Source: Pseudomonadota bacterium (GTDB lineage: Bacteria > Pseudomonadota > Alphaproteobacteria > Rhizobiales > Rhizobiaceae). From it: a stretch of 21,131 bases of DNA. How positions within the stretch are numbered: position 1 is the first letter of the stretch; each line of letters begins with the position of its first letter. Made by a program: the position numbers and the translations under genes. The stretch is taken from assembly GCA_023433855.1 (NCBI GenBank), contig JAEYTV010000459.1, forward strand, positions 1 through 21,131, given 5' to 3'. Under the pieces are notes generated by a model, which saw only the letters and a list, made by a program, of their open reading frames with translations, was not told the DNA's origin and did no database searches. Below are positions 1 to 7,162 of the stretch, in pieces.

Positions 1-597
1 GCGCTGGCCAGCGCAGTGCGGGACGCCGGTGGCGCCTTCATCGAATGCCCGGTTGGCGGCACCACGGGTCCGGCACGGGCGGGACAACTGATTGGGCTGG
101 TGGGCGGCGAGATTGCAAATCTGACACGGGCGCTGCCGGTCCTTGAGAAGCTGTGTCGTCGCATCGAACATATAGGCCCGATCGGTCATGGCGCACTCGC
201 CAAGCTGGCGATCAATCTTCCGCTCGTTGTTTTCTGGCAGGCCCTCGGCGAGGCGTTAGCGCTCGCACGGCCGCTCGAAAAGGACGCCAAGTGGATGATT
301 CAGCTGTTCACCGAGACCGCAGGCGGCGCGAACGTGCTCAAGGTCAAGGCACCGGCAGTTGCGGCCGCTCTGGAGGGAAATCCTGACGTCGCCGCAACCT
401 TCGACATCGACGCGATGCGCAAGGATCTTCGTATGATGCGTAGCGAGGCGGCAGCCCTTGGCGTCGCGCTACCTGTAGCCTCACAGGCGCTCGCCGTGTT
501 CGATGAAGCCGCCGCGGTCGGCCTCGGCTCCCGCGACTGCGGCTATGCGCCTGCGTATTGGGCTTCGCGGAAGGGCGACCAGCTGCCACCGGACTGA
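1..597 (+). CDS. NAD(P)-dependent beta-hydroxyacid dehydrogenase (3-hydroxyisobutyrate dehydrogenase-like), 5' partial
   Basis: The frame is open from the first base, so the gene begins upstream of the window and its N-terminal Rossmann dinucleotide-binding domain is not visible. The 198 visible residues fit the end of the first domain and the all-helical C-terminal domain of the beta-hydroxyacid dehydrogenase family. The substrate-loop motif CPVGGTTGPARAG lies near visible residues 16-28. The catalytic lysine sits in GHGALAKLAINL (visible K68). Enzymes of this family oxidise 3-hydroxy acids, or reduce the corresponding semialdehydes, with NAD(P). The exact substrate cannot be read from the sequence. 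It converges on the racemase-like gene at the end of the ABC operon. A decayed relative of its C-terminus lies at about 6873-7020. Family assignment is firm; physiological role is open. Confidence 0.88.
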   Translation, partial: ALASAVRDAGGAFIECPVGGTTGPARAGQLIGLVGGEIANLTRALPVLEKLCRRIEHIGPIGHGALAKLAINLPLVVFWQALGEALALARPLEKDAKWMIQLFTETAGGANVLKVKAPAVAAALEGNPDVAATFDIDAMRKDLRMMRSEAAALGVALPVASQALAVFDEAAAVGLGSRDCGYAPAYWASRKGDQLPPD

Positions 598-665
598 CCC
601 CTTCGGGTCGAGACCGATCCCATGAGCGGCCACCGGGTCTAGACTGCAAACCTAGGCAGATTGGA

Positions 666-701
666 CCGGAGGTGGGCCGCAGCGAAGCAGCACCTCACCG
701 G
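666..701. terminator. possible hairpin between convergent genes
   Basis: The 121-bp gap between two convergent genes contains CCGGAGGTG followed by CACCTC-AC-CGG. These could pair as a roughly 9-bp stem with a 2-nt bulge and a 16-nt loop. There is no T-tract on either side, so an intrinsic terminator is only a weak possibility. Confidence 0.2.
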
Positions 702-718
702 GCTACGCTGAACGTGAT

Positions 719-1438
719 TTAGGAGCCCGCCCTTTGGGACCTTGAGATCAGCGTCTGATCATCGACCACGGACAGCGCGTGCATCATGCCGAGGGTGGTG
801 GAATCGAAGATCTCTATCCCAAGCCGGCTCCCCAGCGGTGCAATGAGCCTGTTGCCCGCGAGGTTGGTACTCCAGATCAGCGCCGCCTCGACATCTGCCC
901 GCTCCACCAGCCGGGCTACGTGATGCTCTATCCTGTCGGCGGAAACGCCGGCCGCTTCGAAATTCTCGGTGATCTCAAGATTTTCCACCGCCGCGATCTC
1001 GATGCCCTGCCGGCCGAAGTTTTCCTGCAGGCGCCGGCCCTCGCCATCATCTCCCTGGGCAAGAAGAGCAATGCGCGAAATGTTCCGGCTGCGAAAAAGC
1101 TCCACCGTGGCGAGCGCCGTGGTGGTCGCCACGATCCCGGTTTCTGCCTCGATCATGGCGCAAAGCCGCTTGTCAGGCTCGAAGCCCAGCAACGCACCCC
1201 GCGTCGCATTCCAGAGGATGATGTCGGGCCGTGCCTGCGCCAGCATTCCGGCCGCCTGCCGAAAGGGTGCGAGATCATAGCCGTCAGGCGGGTGCCCGGA
1301 ATAGGGCACGCGGGAAAAACAGGCATCGAGATGCGGAAATGCCTCCAGCACCGATCGGGCGACGCGTTCGACTATGCGGTTCGAGGATGGCAGTATGATG
1401 CCGAGGGCGCGCGGCATCGCCTGTGTCTGCGCGATCAT
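719..1438 (-). CDS. Asp/Glu racemase / maleate isomerase / arylmalonate decarboxylase superfamily protein, cysteine-less active site
   Basis: A 239-residue protein with the family's usual length and two-lobed layout: an N-terminal PSSNRIVE (residues 17-24), the DIILWNATRGALLG strand-loop, TGIVATTTALATVELF, SRIALLAQ at the start of the second lobe, and ALIWSTNLAG near the end. Relatives include maleate cis-trans isomerase, arylmalonate decarboxylase and the ectoine-utilisation protein EutA. Most of these use one or two cysteines in the two loops. Here the positions I align to them are Ala78 (NATRG) and Ser190 (WSTNL), so ordinary two-cysteine racemisation looks unlikely. The start codon overlaps the end of the ATPase gene by ATGA, making this the last gene of the ABC operon. 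It probably acts on the imported solute or a derivative. The fold is confident; the reaction is unknown. Confidence 0.82.
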   Translation of the reverse strand: MIAQTQAMPRALGIILPSSNRIVERVARSVLEAFPHLDACFSRVPYSGHPPDGYDLAPFRQAAGMLAQARPDIILWNATRGALLGFEPDKRLCAMIEAETGIVATTTALATVELFRSRNISRIALLAQGDDGEGRRLQENFGRQGIEIAAVENLEITENFEAAGVSADRIEHHVARLVERADVEAALIWSTNLAGNRLIAPLGSRLGIEIFDSTTLGMMHALSVVDDQTLISRSQRAGS

Positions 1439-2550
1439 TGCTGGCGCACCACGATGGCGCGTGCGGTCGACCAGCTTGCGGTCCAGCGCTCGCCCGGCTG
1501 CGGGCTTTGCGTGCCCGCCTCCTCGACCGGCACGGAGACAACCAGTTCCTGCCCGTCCTCGATGCCGAGCCAGATCGACAGCGCCTGCCCCTTGAACACG
1601 CTGCGCAGCACCGTGCCCGAGATGGCGTTGACATCAGATGCCCTCTCTCCGGGCGTCATCCTTATGCTTTCGGGCCGGATGGCGACGGCGCCGTGATCGC
1701 CCTTCATCAGCTCGTTGGGCACGCTGCTTTCGAACATGATGCCGTTCCCGCCCCTCAGAACGGTTGTCTGCGAACTCTTTTCGACCACGGAGGCGGCAAG
1801 GAAGTTCGACGTCCCGATGAAATCCGCGACGAAATGCGAGACCGGTCGCTCGTAGATCATCCGGGCCGCGGCCACCTGCTCGATACGGCCACCGCGCATG
1901 ACGGCGATCTGGTCGGCCAGGATGAGCGCCTCTTCCTGGTCATGGGTGACGAGGATGGTGGTGAGACCAAGCTCGTTGCAAAGCTGGCGGAGCTCGATCT
2001 GCATGTCTTCGCGCAGCTTCCTGTCCAGAGCGCCGAAAGGTTCGTCGAGCAGCAGAACCTGCGGCTGATAGACGATGGCGCGGGCAAGGGCGACCCGCTG
2101 CTGCTGGCCGCCGGAAAGGGCAGCCGGCATGCGATCCCCGAAGCCGGAAAGACGCGCAAGGTCGAGCGCCCTGCTCGCTCGCCTCTCCGTTTCCATCCGC
2201 GAAACACCGCGCATGGACAGGCCGAAGGCCACGTTTTCAAGCACCGTCATGTGCGGAAACAGCGCATAGTTCTGAAACAGCATGCCGAGATTGCGACGAT
2301 GCACCGGAAGGCCGGTAATGACCTCGCCGTCGATATGGATATCGCCCGATGTGGGCTGGATCAGCCCGGCAATCATGCGTAGCGTCGTCGTCTTGCCGCA
2401 GCCGGAGGGGCCAAGCAGAGCCAGGATCTCGCCGCTTTTGGCTTCGAGATTGACGTTGCTGACCACATGGTTCGTGCCGTATGCGCGGCTCAGGCCCGTC
2501 AGCCTGACATTGCCGCCATGATTGCTGGAAATCCTTGCTGCAGTGTTCAT
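1435..2550 (-). CDS. ABC transporter ATP-binding protein, PotA/FbpC-like (polyamine or iron type)
   Basis: A 371-residue importer ATPase. It has Walker A GPSGCGKTT (about residues 47-55), Q-loop FQNYALFP, signature LSGGQQQRVALARA, Walker B VLLLDEPFGALD and H-loop VTHDQEEA. A C-terminal TOBE-type extension of roughly 120 residues follows, as in PotA and FbpC. I prefer the ATG at 2550 over the in-frame ATG at 2568, because 2550 has AAGAGAG at good spacing and 2568 has no ribosome-binding site. It lies downstream of the binding-protein gene (about 70 bp gap) and overlaps the racemase-like gene by 4 nt, so the two are probably translationally coupled. It energises uptake through the two permeases encoded upstream. 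The family is certain. The substrate is not, since this subfamily covers polyamines, Fe(III) and other small solutes. Confidence 0.95.
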   Translation of the reverse strand: MNTAARISSNHGGNVRLTGLSRAYGTNHVVSNVNLEAKSGEILALLGPSGCGKTTTLRMIAGLIQPTSGDIHIDGEVITGLPVHRRNLGMLFQNYALFPHMTVLENVAFGLSMRGVSRMETERRASRALDLARLSGFGDRMPAALSGGQQQRVALARAIVYQPQVLLLDEPFGALDRKLREDMQIELRQLCNELGLTTILVTHDQEEALILADQIAVMRGGRIEQVAAARMIYERPVSHFVADFIGTSNFLAASVVEKSSQTTVLRGGNGIMFESSVPNELMKGDHGAVAIRPESIRMTPGERASDVNAISGTVLRSVFKGQALSIWLGIEDGQELVVSVPVEEAGTQSPQPGERWTASWSTARAIVVRQQ

Positions 2551-2621
2551 GTGTTCTCTCTTCGTCATGCCGCTGGAACGGCCGACCCTCAGGGGACCGG
2601 CCGCGCCGAAATGGACCGTTG

Positions 2622-3704
2622 TCAGACGGCGAAGATTCCGTTCATCTTCTCCGTCCAGCCGGAACGCTTGGCGTTGATGAATTCCCAGTCGGGCGTGAAC
2701 AGCCCACGCTTGTCCATTTCCTCTAGGGGATAGGCGATGTATTTCAGCGTTTCAGCCGAGAACTCGATGCCGGACACGGGAGGCGCGGTCAGCGCGAACT
2801 CGCTGAAGCTCTTCTGCACGGCAGGTTCCAGCATGCGGTTCATGAAGGCCACGGCCAGATCCCTGTTGGGTCCACCCTTGACCAGCACCTGGCAATTGTT
2901 GCCTGCAAAGCTGCCTTCCTGCGGGAAGCACATGGTGACCGGCGCGCCCTTCGCCGTGTAGGGATAGATATATTTCGACAGTTCCAGCAGGCCGAAATCG
3001 GCCTGGCCCTGCGCCACCTCGTTGGCGGCCTGGGGGCCGTTGTCGAACAGGTTCATGATGTTGGGCTTGAGTTCCGCCACCTTGTCGAAACTGTCATCGA
3101 CGAGATACTGCGCCTCGGCGAACGGCTTTCCCGATTTTACGGCAGCCGCAACGATCAGGAAGAAGACCGAGGGCGTGTTCTTCGGGCTGACGAGCTTCAG
3201 CTTCCCGGCATAATCCGGCTTCCACAGATCGGCATAGCTTGGCGGCGGCGTCACCGAGGCGTTGTGGAACATGCGGGCGACGGAGATCGCCAACGCCGTA
3301 GCCCAGCCGTCGAAGGCGAAGCGCGGATAGAGATTGGCCAGGGCAGGCATGTCGCTGGTCGGCAATTGCTCGATCAGCCCCTCGGTCTTGCAGATCGGGA
3401 TTGCCACGTCATCGATGAACATGACGGAGAATTTCGGGTTGTCCTTGGTGGCCCGCATCTTGCCGACATTGGCGAGCGTAAAGCCTTCTTCGGCCGTGAT
3501 CTTGCAGCCGAAGTCGGCTTCGAATTTCGGGATGATCTCCCTCTTGACGAACTCGCCCTGGGAGCCGCCCCAGATGCCGATCTGGATCTCCTTGCCCTGC
3601 GCCCAGCCGTTCCTGACAAAGCCCATGGGGGCAGCCAATGGTGCGCCAAGGGCTGCGGCGCCGAGCGCGAGTTTACCGAAATTGCGTCGTGATATCGTAG
3701 TCAT
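2622..3704 (-). CDS. ABC transporter periplasmic binding protein, PotD/PotF-like, Tat-exported
   Basis: A 360-residue extracellular solute-binding protein of the family 1 / spermidine-putrescine type. The N-terminus is a clear twin-arginine signal: SRRNFGK at residues 5-11, then a hydrophobic Ala/Leu-rich stretch and a likely cleavage near WAQG (about residue 35). The mature part starts with KEIQIGIWGGSQGEF and shows the bilobal pattern of this family (FIDDVAIP, NTPSVFFLIVAA, GQADFGLLELSKYIYPYTAKGAP). Tat export implies folding before secretion. The start is supported by AAGGGAAC seven to eight bases upstream. It sits between the permease and ATPase genes in one operon and delivers the ligand to the permeases. 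A polyamine-like ligand is only one option, because operons of this type also import opines, amino-acid derivatives and carboxylates. Confidence 0.93.
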   Translation of the reverse strand: MTTISRRNFGKLALGAAALGAPLAAPMGFVRNGWAQGKEIQIGIWGGSQGEFVKREIIPKFEADFGCKITAEEGFTLANVGKMRATKDNPKFSVMFIDDVAIPICKTEGLIEQLPTSDMPALANLYPRFAFDGWATALAISVARMFHNASVTPPPSYADLWKPDYAGKLKLVSPKNTPSVFFLIVAAAVKSGKPFAEAQYLVDDSFDKVAELKPNIMNLFDNGPQAANEVAQGQADFGLLELSKYIYPYTAKGAPVTMCFPQEGSFAGNNCQVLVKGGPNRDLAVAFMNRMLEPAVQKSFSEFALTAPPVSGIEFSAETLKYIAYPLEEMDKRGLFTPDWEFINAKRSGWTEKMNGIFAV

Positions 3705-3747
3705 GGCAATGTTCCCTTGTTGTGATTTTCGATGAAAGAGGGGTGGA

Positions 3748-4542
3748 TCAGCTCGCGAGCCTTGCGAGGCTGATGCCGAAGACTTTTTCGATGACGAAGA
3801 CGAGGAAGAGCGCGAAGAAGATCATCAGCGAGGCGATTGCCGCGATCGAGGGATCGAAGGACCGCTCGATGACCGTGTAGAGATAGAGCGGCACCGGAAA
3901 GTGATTGCCGTCCGCCAGCCACATGGAAATCGGATAGTCGTCGAACGAGACGATGAAGCAGAAGATGCCGCCGGCCAGGATGCCTGGACGGACCTGGGGC
4001 CATATGATCTTCGTCGCCACCACATGCGGCGCCGCACCCAGCACGGCTGCAGCGTCCTCCAGGTTGCGGTTGGTCAGCACGAAACTCGCCGAGACCGAGC
4101 GGATGACATAGGGCAGGCAGACGACCGTGTGCCCGATCACCAGCTGCAGCATGGTCGCTCGGCTGCCGAGCATGGAGAACAGCTGCAGCAACGCAACCCC
4201 GGTGACGATCAGCGGCACGATGAGCGGCGACAGGATGATGCCGAGGATCACCTCCTGGCCACGAACCTGGAAGCGTGTCAGGCCGGCGGCACAGGGAATT
4301 CCGAGAACCAGGGATACCGCCGTGACGATCGCTGCGAGCTGCAGCGAGAACAGGAAGCTGCCCCGCGCCTCCGGATTGGCAAGTACGGCGCCATACCATT
4401 TCAGCGTGAAGCCCTGGGGCGGGAAGACGATGTATGGCGTGTCGGAAATCGACATCAGGAGCGGTACGATGAGCGGTGCGACCACCATCAGAAGAATGAT
4501 GCCGACGGTGATCTTCAGGAGGGGGCTGACGGTTTCGTTCAA
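3748..4542 (-). CDS. ABC transporter permease, PotC-like
   Basis: A 264-residue inner-membrane permease with about six hydrophobic segments. The first is near residues 8-32 (ITVGIILLMVVAPLIVPLL). The cytoplasmic EAA loop reads EDAAAVLGAAPHVVATKIIWP, with the conserved Gly and the I-x-P ending that docks to the ATPase. Length and order match PotC/PotI proteins, the second permease of polyamine-type importers. It starts 12 bp after the stop of the other permease gene and ends 43 bp before the binding-protein gene, so it is within the same operon. It forms the heterodimeric channel with the product of 4555-5532. Confidence 0.93.
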   Translation of the reverse strand: MNETVSPLLKITVGIILLMVVAPLIVPLLMSISDTPYIVFPPQGFTLKWYGAVLANPEARGSFLFSLQLAAIVTAVSLVLGIPCAAGLTRFQVRGQEVILGIILSPLIVPLIVTGVALLQLFSMLGSRATMLQLVIGHTVVCLPYVIRSVSASFVLTNRNLEDAAAVLGAAPHVVATKIIWPQVRPGILAGGIFCFIVSFDDYPISMWLADGNHFPVPLYLYTVIERSFDPSIAAIASLMIFFALFLVFVIEKVFGISLARLAS

Positions 4543-4554
4543 GATGCGTCCCCC

Positions 4555-5532
4555 TTAGCGTGTAGTCGCCGTCCAGCGCGCGAAGCGCCGGTTGACGATC
4601 CTAAGGAAGACGAGGTTTGAGCCGAGCACCATGGCGATCAGCAGGGTCGAGATCGCCGCACCGAAGGGCCAGTCGTTCAGCGTCAGCATCTGCTGCTCGA
4701 TGAGCGTGCCGAGCAGGGGAGAGAAGTTGCCGCCGAGGATCTGCGGTGTGACATAGGCGGCGGCGCTCAGCGAGAACACCAGCGAGACGCCGACGGCAAG
4801 GCCGGGAAGGCTGAGCGGCAGGATGATGCGCAGGAAGACGGCGAGACGGGTGGCACCGGCGATCCGCGCCGCCTCCTCCACCGTCCGGTCGATGCGGCCG
4901 ATGGCACTGGCCAGCGGCATGACCATGAAAGGCAGGTAGACGTGGACGCAGGCAATCAGCACTGCCCATTCAGTATAGAGGAGCACCGGCGGATTGGTGA
5001 TGCCGACCCCTTTCAGGAGCCAGGCCAAAGCACCGGTCTTGTTGAGGATCGTCTGCCAGCCATAGGAGCGCACCACGACATTGACGAGCAGCGGCGCAAG
5101 AATGGTGATGGTGACGAGGCGGGCCAGCGACGGACCGCCAACGGCGATGGCAATGGCCAGCGGGTAGGCGAACAGCGCGGCAAGCAGGCTTGTCAGCAAC
5201 GCGAGGCGGATGGTTCGCAGGAGGATGCGGAAATAGAGATCGCTCGAGAACAGCCTGACATAGTTTTCCAGCGTGAAGCCTTCCACTATCACGCCTTCGA
5301 CGCTGCGGGCGGTGACGCTGAGATGCACCATCGTCAGCACCGGCCAGAGAAACCAGACCGCCAGGAAGAGCAGTGTCGGCGCAACCAGCAGGTAGCCCGT
5401 ATACCGGGTGCTGGCGAACAGGCTCCAGACCCTTTCGGCAATGCGCATCACCGGCCCATCGACATGCTCAACTGTCAGCTGCGCATGGGAAGGCTCCGGC
5501 GTGGACGCAGATATGCTCTCCACGCGGCTCAT
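4555..5532 (-). CDS. ABC transporter permease, PotB-like, first gene of the operon
   Basis: A 325-residue inner-membrane permease with a longer N-terminus than its partner, as usual for PotB/PotH types. The first membrane span (TGYLLVAPTLLFLAVWFLW) follows about 45 cytoplasmic residues. The EAA loop reads EEAARIAGATRLAVFLRIILP. I chose the ATG at 5532 because AGGAT lies 8 bases upstream; an in-frame start at 5610 would extend the protein by 26 residues without family support or a good ribosome-binding site. It is the promoter-proximal gene of the minus-strand transporter operon and is divergent from the LysR gene, which probably controls it. Confidence 0.92.
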   Translation of the reverse strand: MSRVESISASTPEPSHAQLTVEHVDGPVMRIAERVWSLFASTRYTGYLLVAPTLLFLAVWFLWPVLTMVHLSVTARSVEGVIVEGFTLENYVRLFSSDLYFRILLRTIRLALLTSLLAALFAYPLAIAIAVGGPSLARLVTITILAPLLVNVVVRSYGWQTILNKTGALAWLLKGVGITNPPVLLYTEWAVLIACVHVYLPFMVMPLASAIGRIDRTVEEAARIAGATRLAVFLRIILPLSLPGLAVGVSLVFSLSAAAYVTPQILGGNFSPLLGTLIEQQMLTLNDWPFGAAISTLLIAMVLGSNLVFLRIVNRRFARWTATTR

Positions 5533-5630
5533 GGTTTCATCCTGTCGTAATCGCGGCTTTATGCGCCCGTTCCCTTGTTTCTTGACAGGGATGTTGTGAC
5601 AAAAGCCCATTGCCGTCCATCAGAGATTGG

Positions 5631-5659
5631 ATAATAGTCCATTCGAAAAATTAGAATGG
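5631..5659 (-). promoter_or_regulatory. candidate promoter of the ABC operon
   Basis: On the minus strand, TATTAT (complement of 5631-5636) is a good -10 element. Exactly 17 bp further upstream is CCATTC (complement of 5654-5659), a poor -35. The inverted repeat at 5637-5661 fills the spacer and covers the -35. A weak -35 overlapped by a regulator site is typical of LysR-activated promoters. This is inferred from sequence only; it would leave a 5' leader of roughly 90 nt before the ATG at 5532. Confidence 0.35.
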
Positions 5660-5661
5660 AC
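5637..5661. promoter_or_regulatory. candidate LysR operator, GTCCATTC-N9-GAATGGAC
   Basis: A perfect 8-bp inverted repeat with a 9-bp AT-rich spacer (GAAAAATTA) lies in the divergent promoter, ending 5 bp before the LysR start codon. It contains the T-N11-A core expected of LysR-type sites (T5643 to A5655). An extra half-site, GTCCAT at 5615-5620, is offset by 22 bp, about two helical turns, from the left arm. The position fits both activation of the transporter operon and autorepression of the regulator. Confidence 0.6.
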
Positions 5662-5666
5662 GGACC

Positions 5667-6626
5667 ATGCGCGCTTCGCTTGTTCCCGCTTCCCTGCGCT
5701 ATGTCGATCAGGTCGCGCGTTCCGGCTCGATCCAGAAGGCCGCCAAGGAACTCAACGTCGCAGCCTCGGCGATCGACCGGCAGATCCTGTTGCTGGAACA
5801 GGACATGGGTGTCGAGCTTTTCGAACGGCTGCCGCGCGGCATGCGGCTGACAGCAGCCGGGGATGCGCTGGTGACAATGGCTCGGCGCTGGCGCTCGGAC
5901 GAGCGGCGCGTCGCCAACGACGTCAAGCTTCTGCAGGGCATCGACCAGGGACATGTCCGGCTCGTGGCCATGGACAGCCACGCCAATGGTTTCCTGCCGC
6001 GCCTTGTCAAGCGCCTGTCGGTCGAGCATCCGCGCATATCGCTGGAAGTGGAAATCGCCAGTCCCGACGATGCGCTGAGCGGGCTTCTTGCGGGCGAGGT
6101 CGACATTGCGGCGATCTTCAATCTTTCCCCACGCCGGGACGTGCATGTGCTCTGGAGCGCGGAACTGCCGTTCGGATGTGTTCTGGCACCAAGCCACCCC
6201 CTGGCACGCCACGAAACGGTCAGCCTGCAGGAAGTGGTGAGCCATCCCATCGTGCTGCAGAGCCGGGCGCTGATGATCCGGCGGTATCTCGATGCGCGCT
6301 ATGGCTGGCTTTTCACCGATCCGCAGAAGGCCGTGGTGACCAACTCGCTGCAACTGGTGAAGCAGCTTGCCCGCAGCGGCTGCTATGTCGCCTTCACGTC
6401 GGAACTCGATGCGGCGCCGGAGATCATCGAGGGAACGCTGGTGTTTCGCGCAGTGCGGGATAAGGGCGCCGATCCCCAGGCCGTCAGCATCGCGGTCGAT
6501 GCCCGCAGGCCCGTCTCGCGGGTCGGCCGCATCGTCGCGGAAATCATCATCGACGAGGTGCGCGCCTCGCTGGAGAAGGTCAGAAGCGGAAAGCCCGCAC
6601 GTGCGGACCAATCTCCGGACCGGTGA
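5667..6626 (+). CDS. LysR-family transcriptional regulator
   Basis: A 319-residue protein with an N-terminal winged helix-turn-helix at residues 9-66 (SIQKAAKELNVAASAIDRQI, then LLEQDMGVELFERLPRGMRLTAAG). A type 2 periplasmic-binding-like effector domain follows from about residue 92 (HVRLVAMDSHANGFLPRLV through the C-terminus). LysR proteins act as tetramers and usually control a divergently transcribed target when a small-molecule inducer binds. Here the target is very likely the ABC transporter/racemase operon starting at 5532, and the inducer may be the imported solute. The ATG at 5667 is the only sensible start for a complete HTH. The 3' end runs directly into the repeat beginning at 6622, so an insertion event reached the last codon of this gene. 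Confidence 0.94.
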   Translation: MRASLVPASLRYVDQVARSGSIQKAAKELNVAASAIDRQILLLEQDMGVELFERLPRGMRLTAAGDALVTMARRWRSDERRVANDVKLLQGIDQGHVRLVAMDSHANGFLPRLVKRLSVEHPRISLEVEIASPDDALSGLLAGEVDIAAIFNLSPRRDVHVLWSAELPFGCVLAPSHPLARHETVSLQEVVSHPIVLQSRALMIRRYLDARYGWLFTDPQKAVVTNSLQLVKQLARSGCYVAFTSELDAAPEIIEGTLVFRAVRDKGADPQAVSIAVDARRPVSRVGRIVAEIIIDEVRASLEKVRSGKPARADQSPDR

Positions 6627-6681
6627 TGTCAGGTTAACTTGGTGGAGCAGTTTCTCGGAGGGTGATGTCAGGTGAACTTGG
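6622..6681. repeat. tandem-type direct repeat, possible IS end
   Basis: The 21-base unit beginning GGTGATGTCAGGT and ending AACTTGG occurs at 6622-6642 and again at 6661-6681, differing at one base. The offset is 39 bp. Reiterated terminal repeats of this kind are typical of the ends of some insertion sequences, for example the IS21 family. No transposase gene is present, so this would be a remnant. Confidence 0.6.
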
Positions 6682-6741
6682 GCTGAAACGTGGGGCTATT
6701 TCGCGGTCACGAGCAACAGTCCCGTCGACTACAAGCGCCAT
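6634..6741 (-). pseudogene. truncated 5' end of an unidentified gene running into repeat DNA
   Basis: On the minus strand a strong ribosome-binding site, GGGAGG (complement of 6748-6753), sits 6 bases before an ATG at 6741. The frame encodes MALVVDGTVARDREIA and then continues through the repeat sequences to a stop after 35 codons (residues about 17-35 come from the repeats). This looks like the start of a real gene cut off by the mobile-element-like repeats. I cannot identify the original family from 16 residues. A hairpin lies just upstream of the ribosome-binding site. Confidence 0.3.
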
Positions 6742-6873
6742 CGTTTTCCTCCCTAGACCGCTCATGCGGTCTGGCTTCCCTGGCCCAGTGGAAGGGCGTC
6801 GCCGGATTCTTCGCCTGATCACTCCGAAGCATGCCCGATCCGTAGCTGCGACACTTGGCCTGACATCACCCTC
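6658..6873. mobile_element. 216-bp segment bounded by 15-bp perfect inverted repeats (MITE-like or IS remnant)
   Basis: GAGGGTGATGTCAGG at 6658-6672 is repeated in perfect inverse as CCTGACATCACCCTC at 6859-6873. The left copy is also one of the two direct repeats at 6622 and 6661. The enclosed DNA has no transposase. This could be a miniature inverted-repeat element, or two ends of different copies of one IS left after deletion. No clear target-site duplication is visible. Confidence 0.45.
6753..6774. repeat. hairpin AGACCGC-TCAT-GCGGTCT
   Basis: A 7-bp perfect stem with a 4-nt loop (6755-6772), extendable by a wobble and a C-G pair. It lies immediately upstream, on the minus strand, of the GGGAGG ribosome-binding site of the truncated gene at 6741. 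It could be a leader-mRNA hairpin or a palindromic operator. Confidence 0.35.
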
Positions 6874-7020
6874 AGGATGATGCGCAGCGCCGCGGCCGCA
6901 CCCAGCCGCACGCCCTCCCCGTAGCCTCCCGAACGCTGGCGGTATTCGAAGAAGCAGCGGCAGCGCGTCTGGGGCCTGCAAGATTGTGCCTATGCGTCCC
7001 GCCTGTTGGATCTCGCGCGT
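6873..7020 (+). pseudogene. decayed C-terminal fragment of a beta-hydroxyacid dehydrogenase
   Basis: Read in shifting frames, this stretch matches the C-terminus of the dehydrogenase at 1-597. LRMMRSAAAA at 6871-6900 corresponds to LRMMRSEAAA there. After a frame change, ALPVASRTLAVFEEAAA corresponds to ALPVASQALAVFDEAAA. After another, GLQDCAYA corresponds to GSRDCGYA. At least two frameshifts prevent translation, and everything upstream of LRMM is missing. The break coincides with the end of the inverted repeat at 6873, so the 5' part was probably lost in a mobile-element event. It has the same orientation as the intact relative at the left edge, with the transporter/LysR module between them. 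Homology is clear by eye; whether this is a duplicate or an independent relative is not settled. Confidence 0.65.
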
Positions 7021-7064
7021 CGGCGATCGAACCCCGTCGGGCTCAGCCGCCTGCCGCTCATACA

Positions 7065-7089
7065 CGCGGTATCGGCCTATATAACCGCG
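7065..7089. repeat. inverted repeat CGCGGT-N13-ACCGCG
   Basis: A 6-bp perfect inverted repeat with an AT-containing 13-bp spacer, about 75 bp upstream of the DJ-1-like gene. The position would suit an operator for that gene, but nothing else supports it. Confidence 0.25.
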
Positions 7090-7162
7090 GCTTCAATTCC
7101 GTTGCTCGTACAAGGGTCTATTCTTTGGACATAGGCGATATCAAGAAACGAGGAGAAGCGTA

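Noticed and set aside
779..1696. 305-codon plus-strand open frame
   Set aside because: Antisense to the racemase-like and ATPase genes; low-complexity Arg/His-rich translation with no family motifs.
1423..2382. 319-codon plus-strand open frame
   Set aside because: Antisense shadow of the ABC ATPase gene, whose Walker and signature motifs are unambiguous on the minus strand.
5559..6611. 350-codon minus-strand open frame over the LysR gene
   Set aside because: Shadow of the LysR coding strand; the HTH and effector domain are clear on the plus strand.
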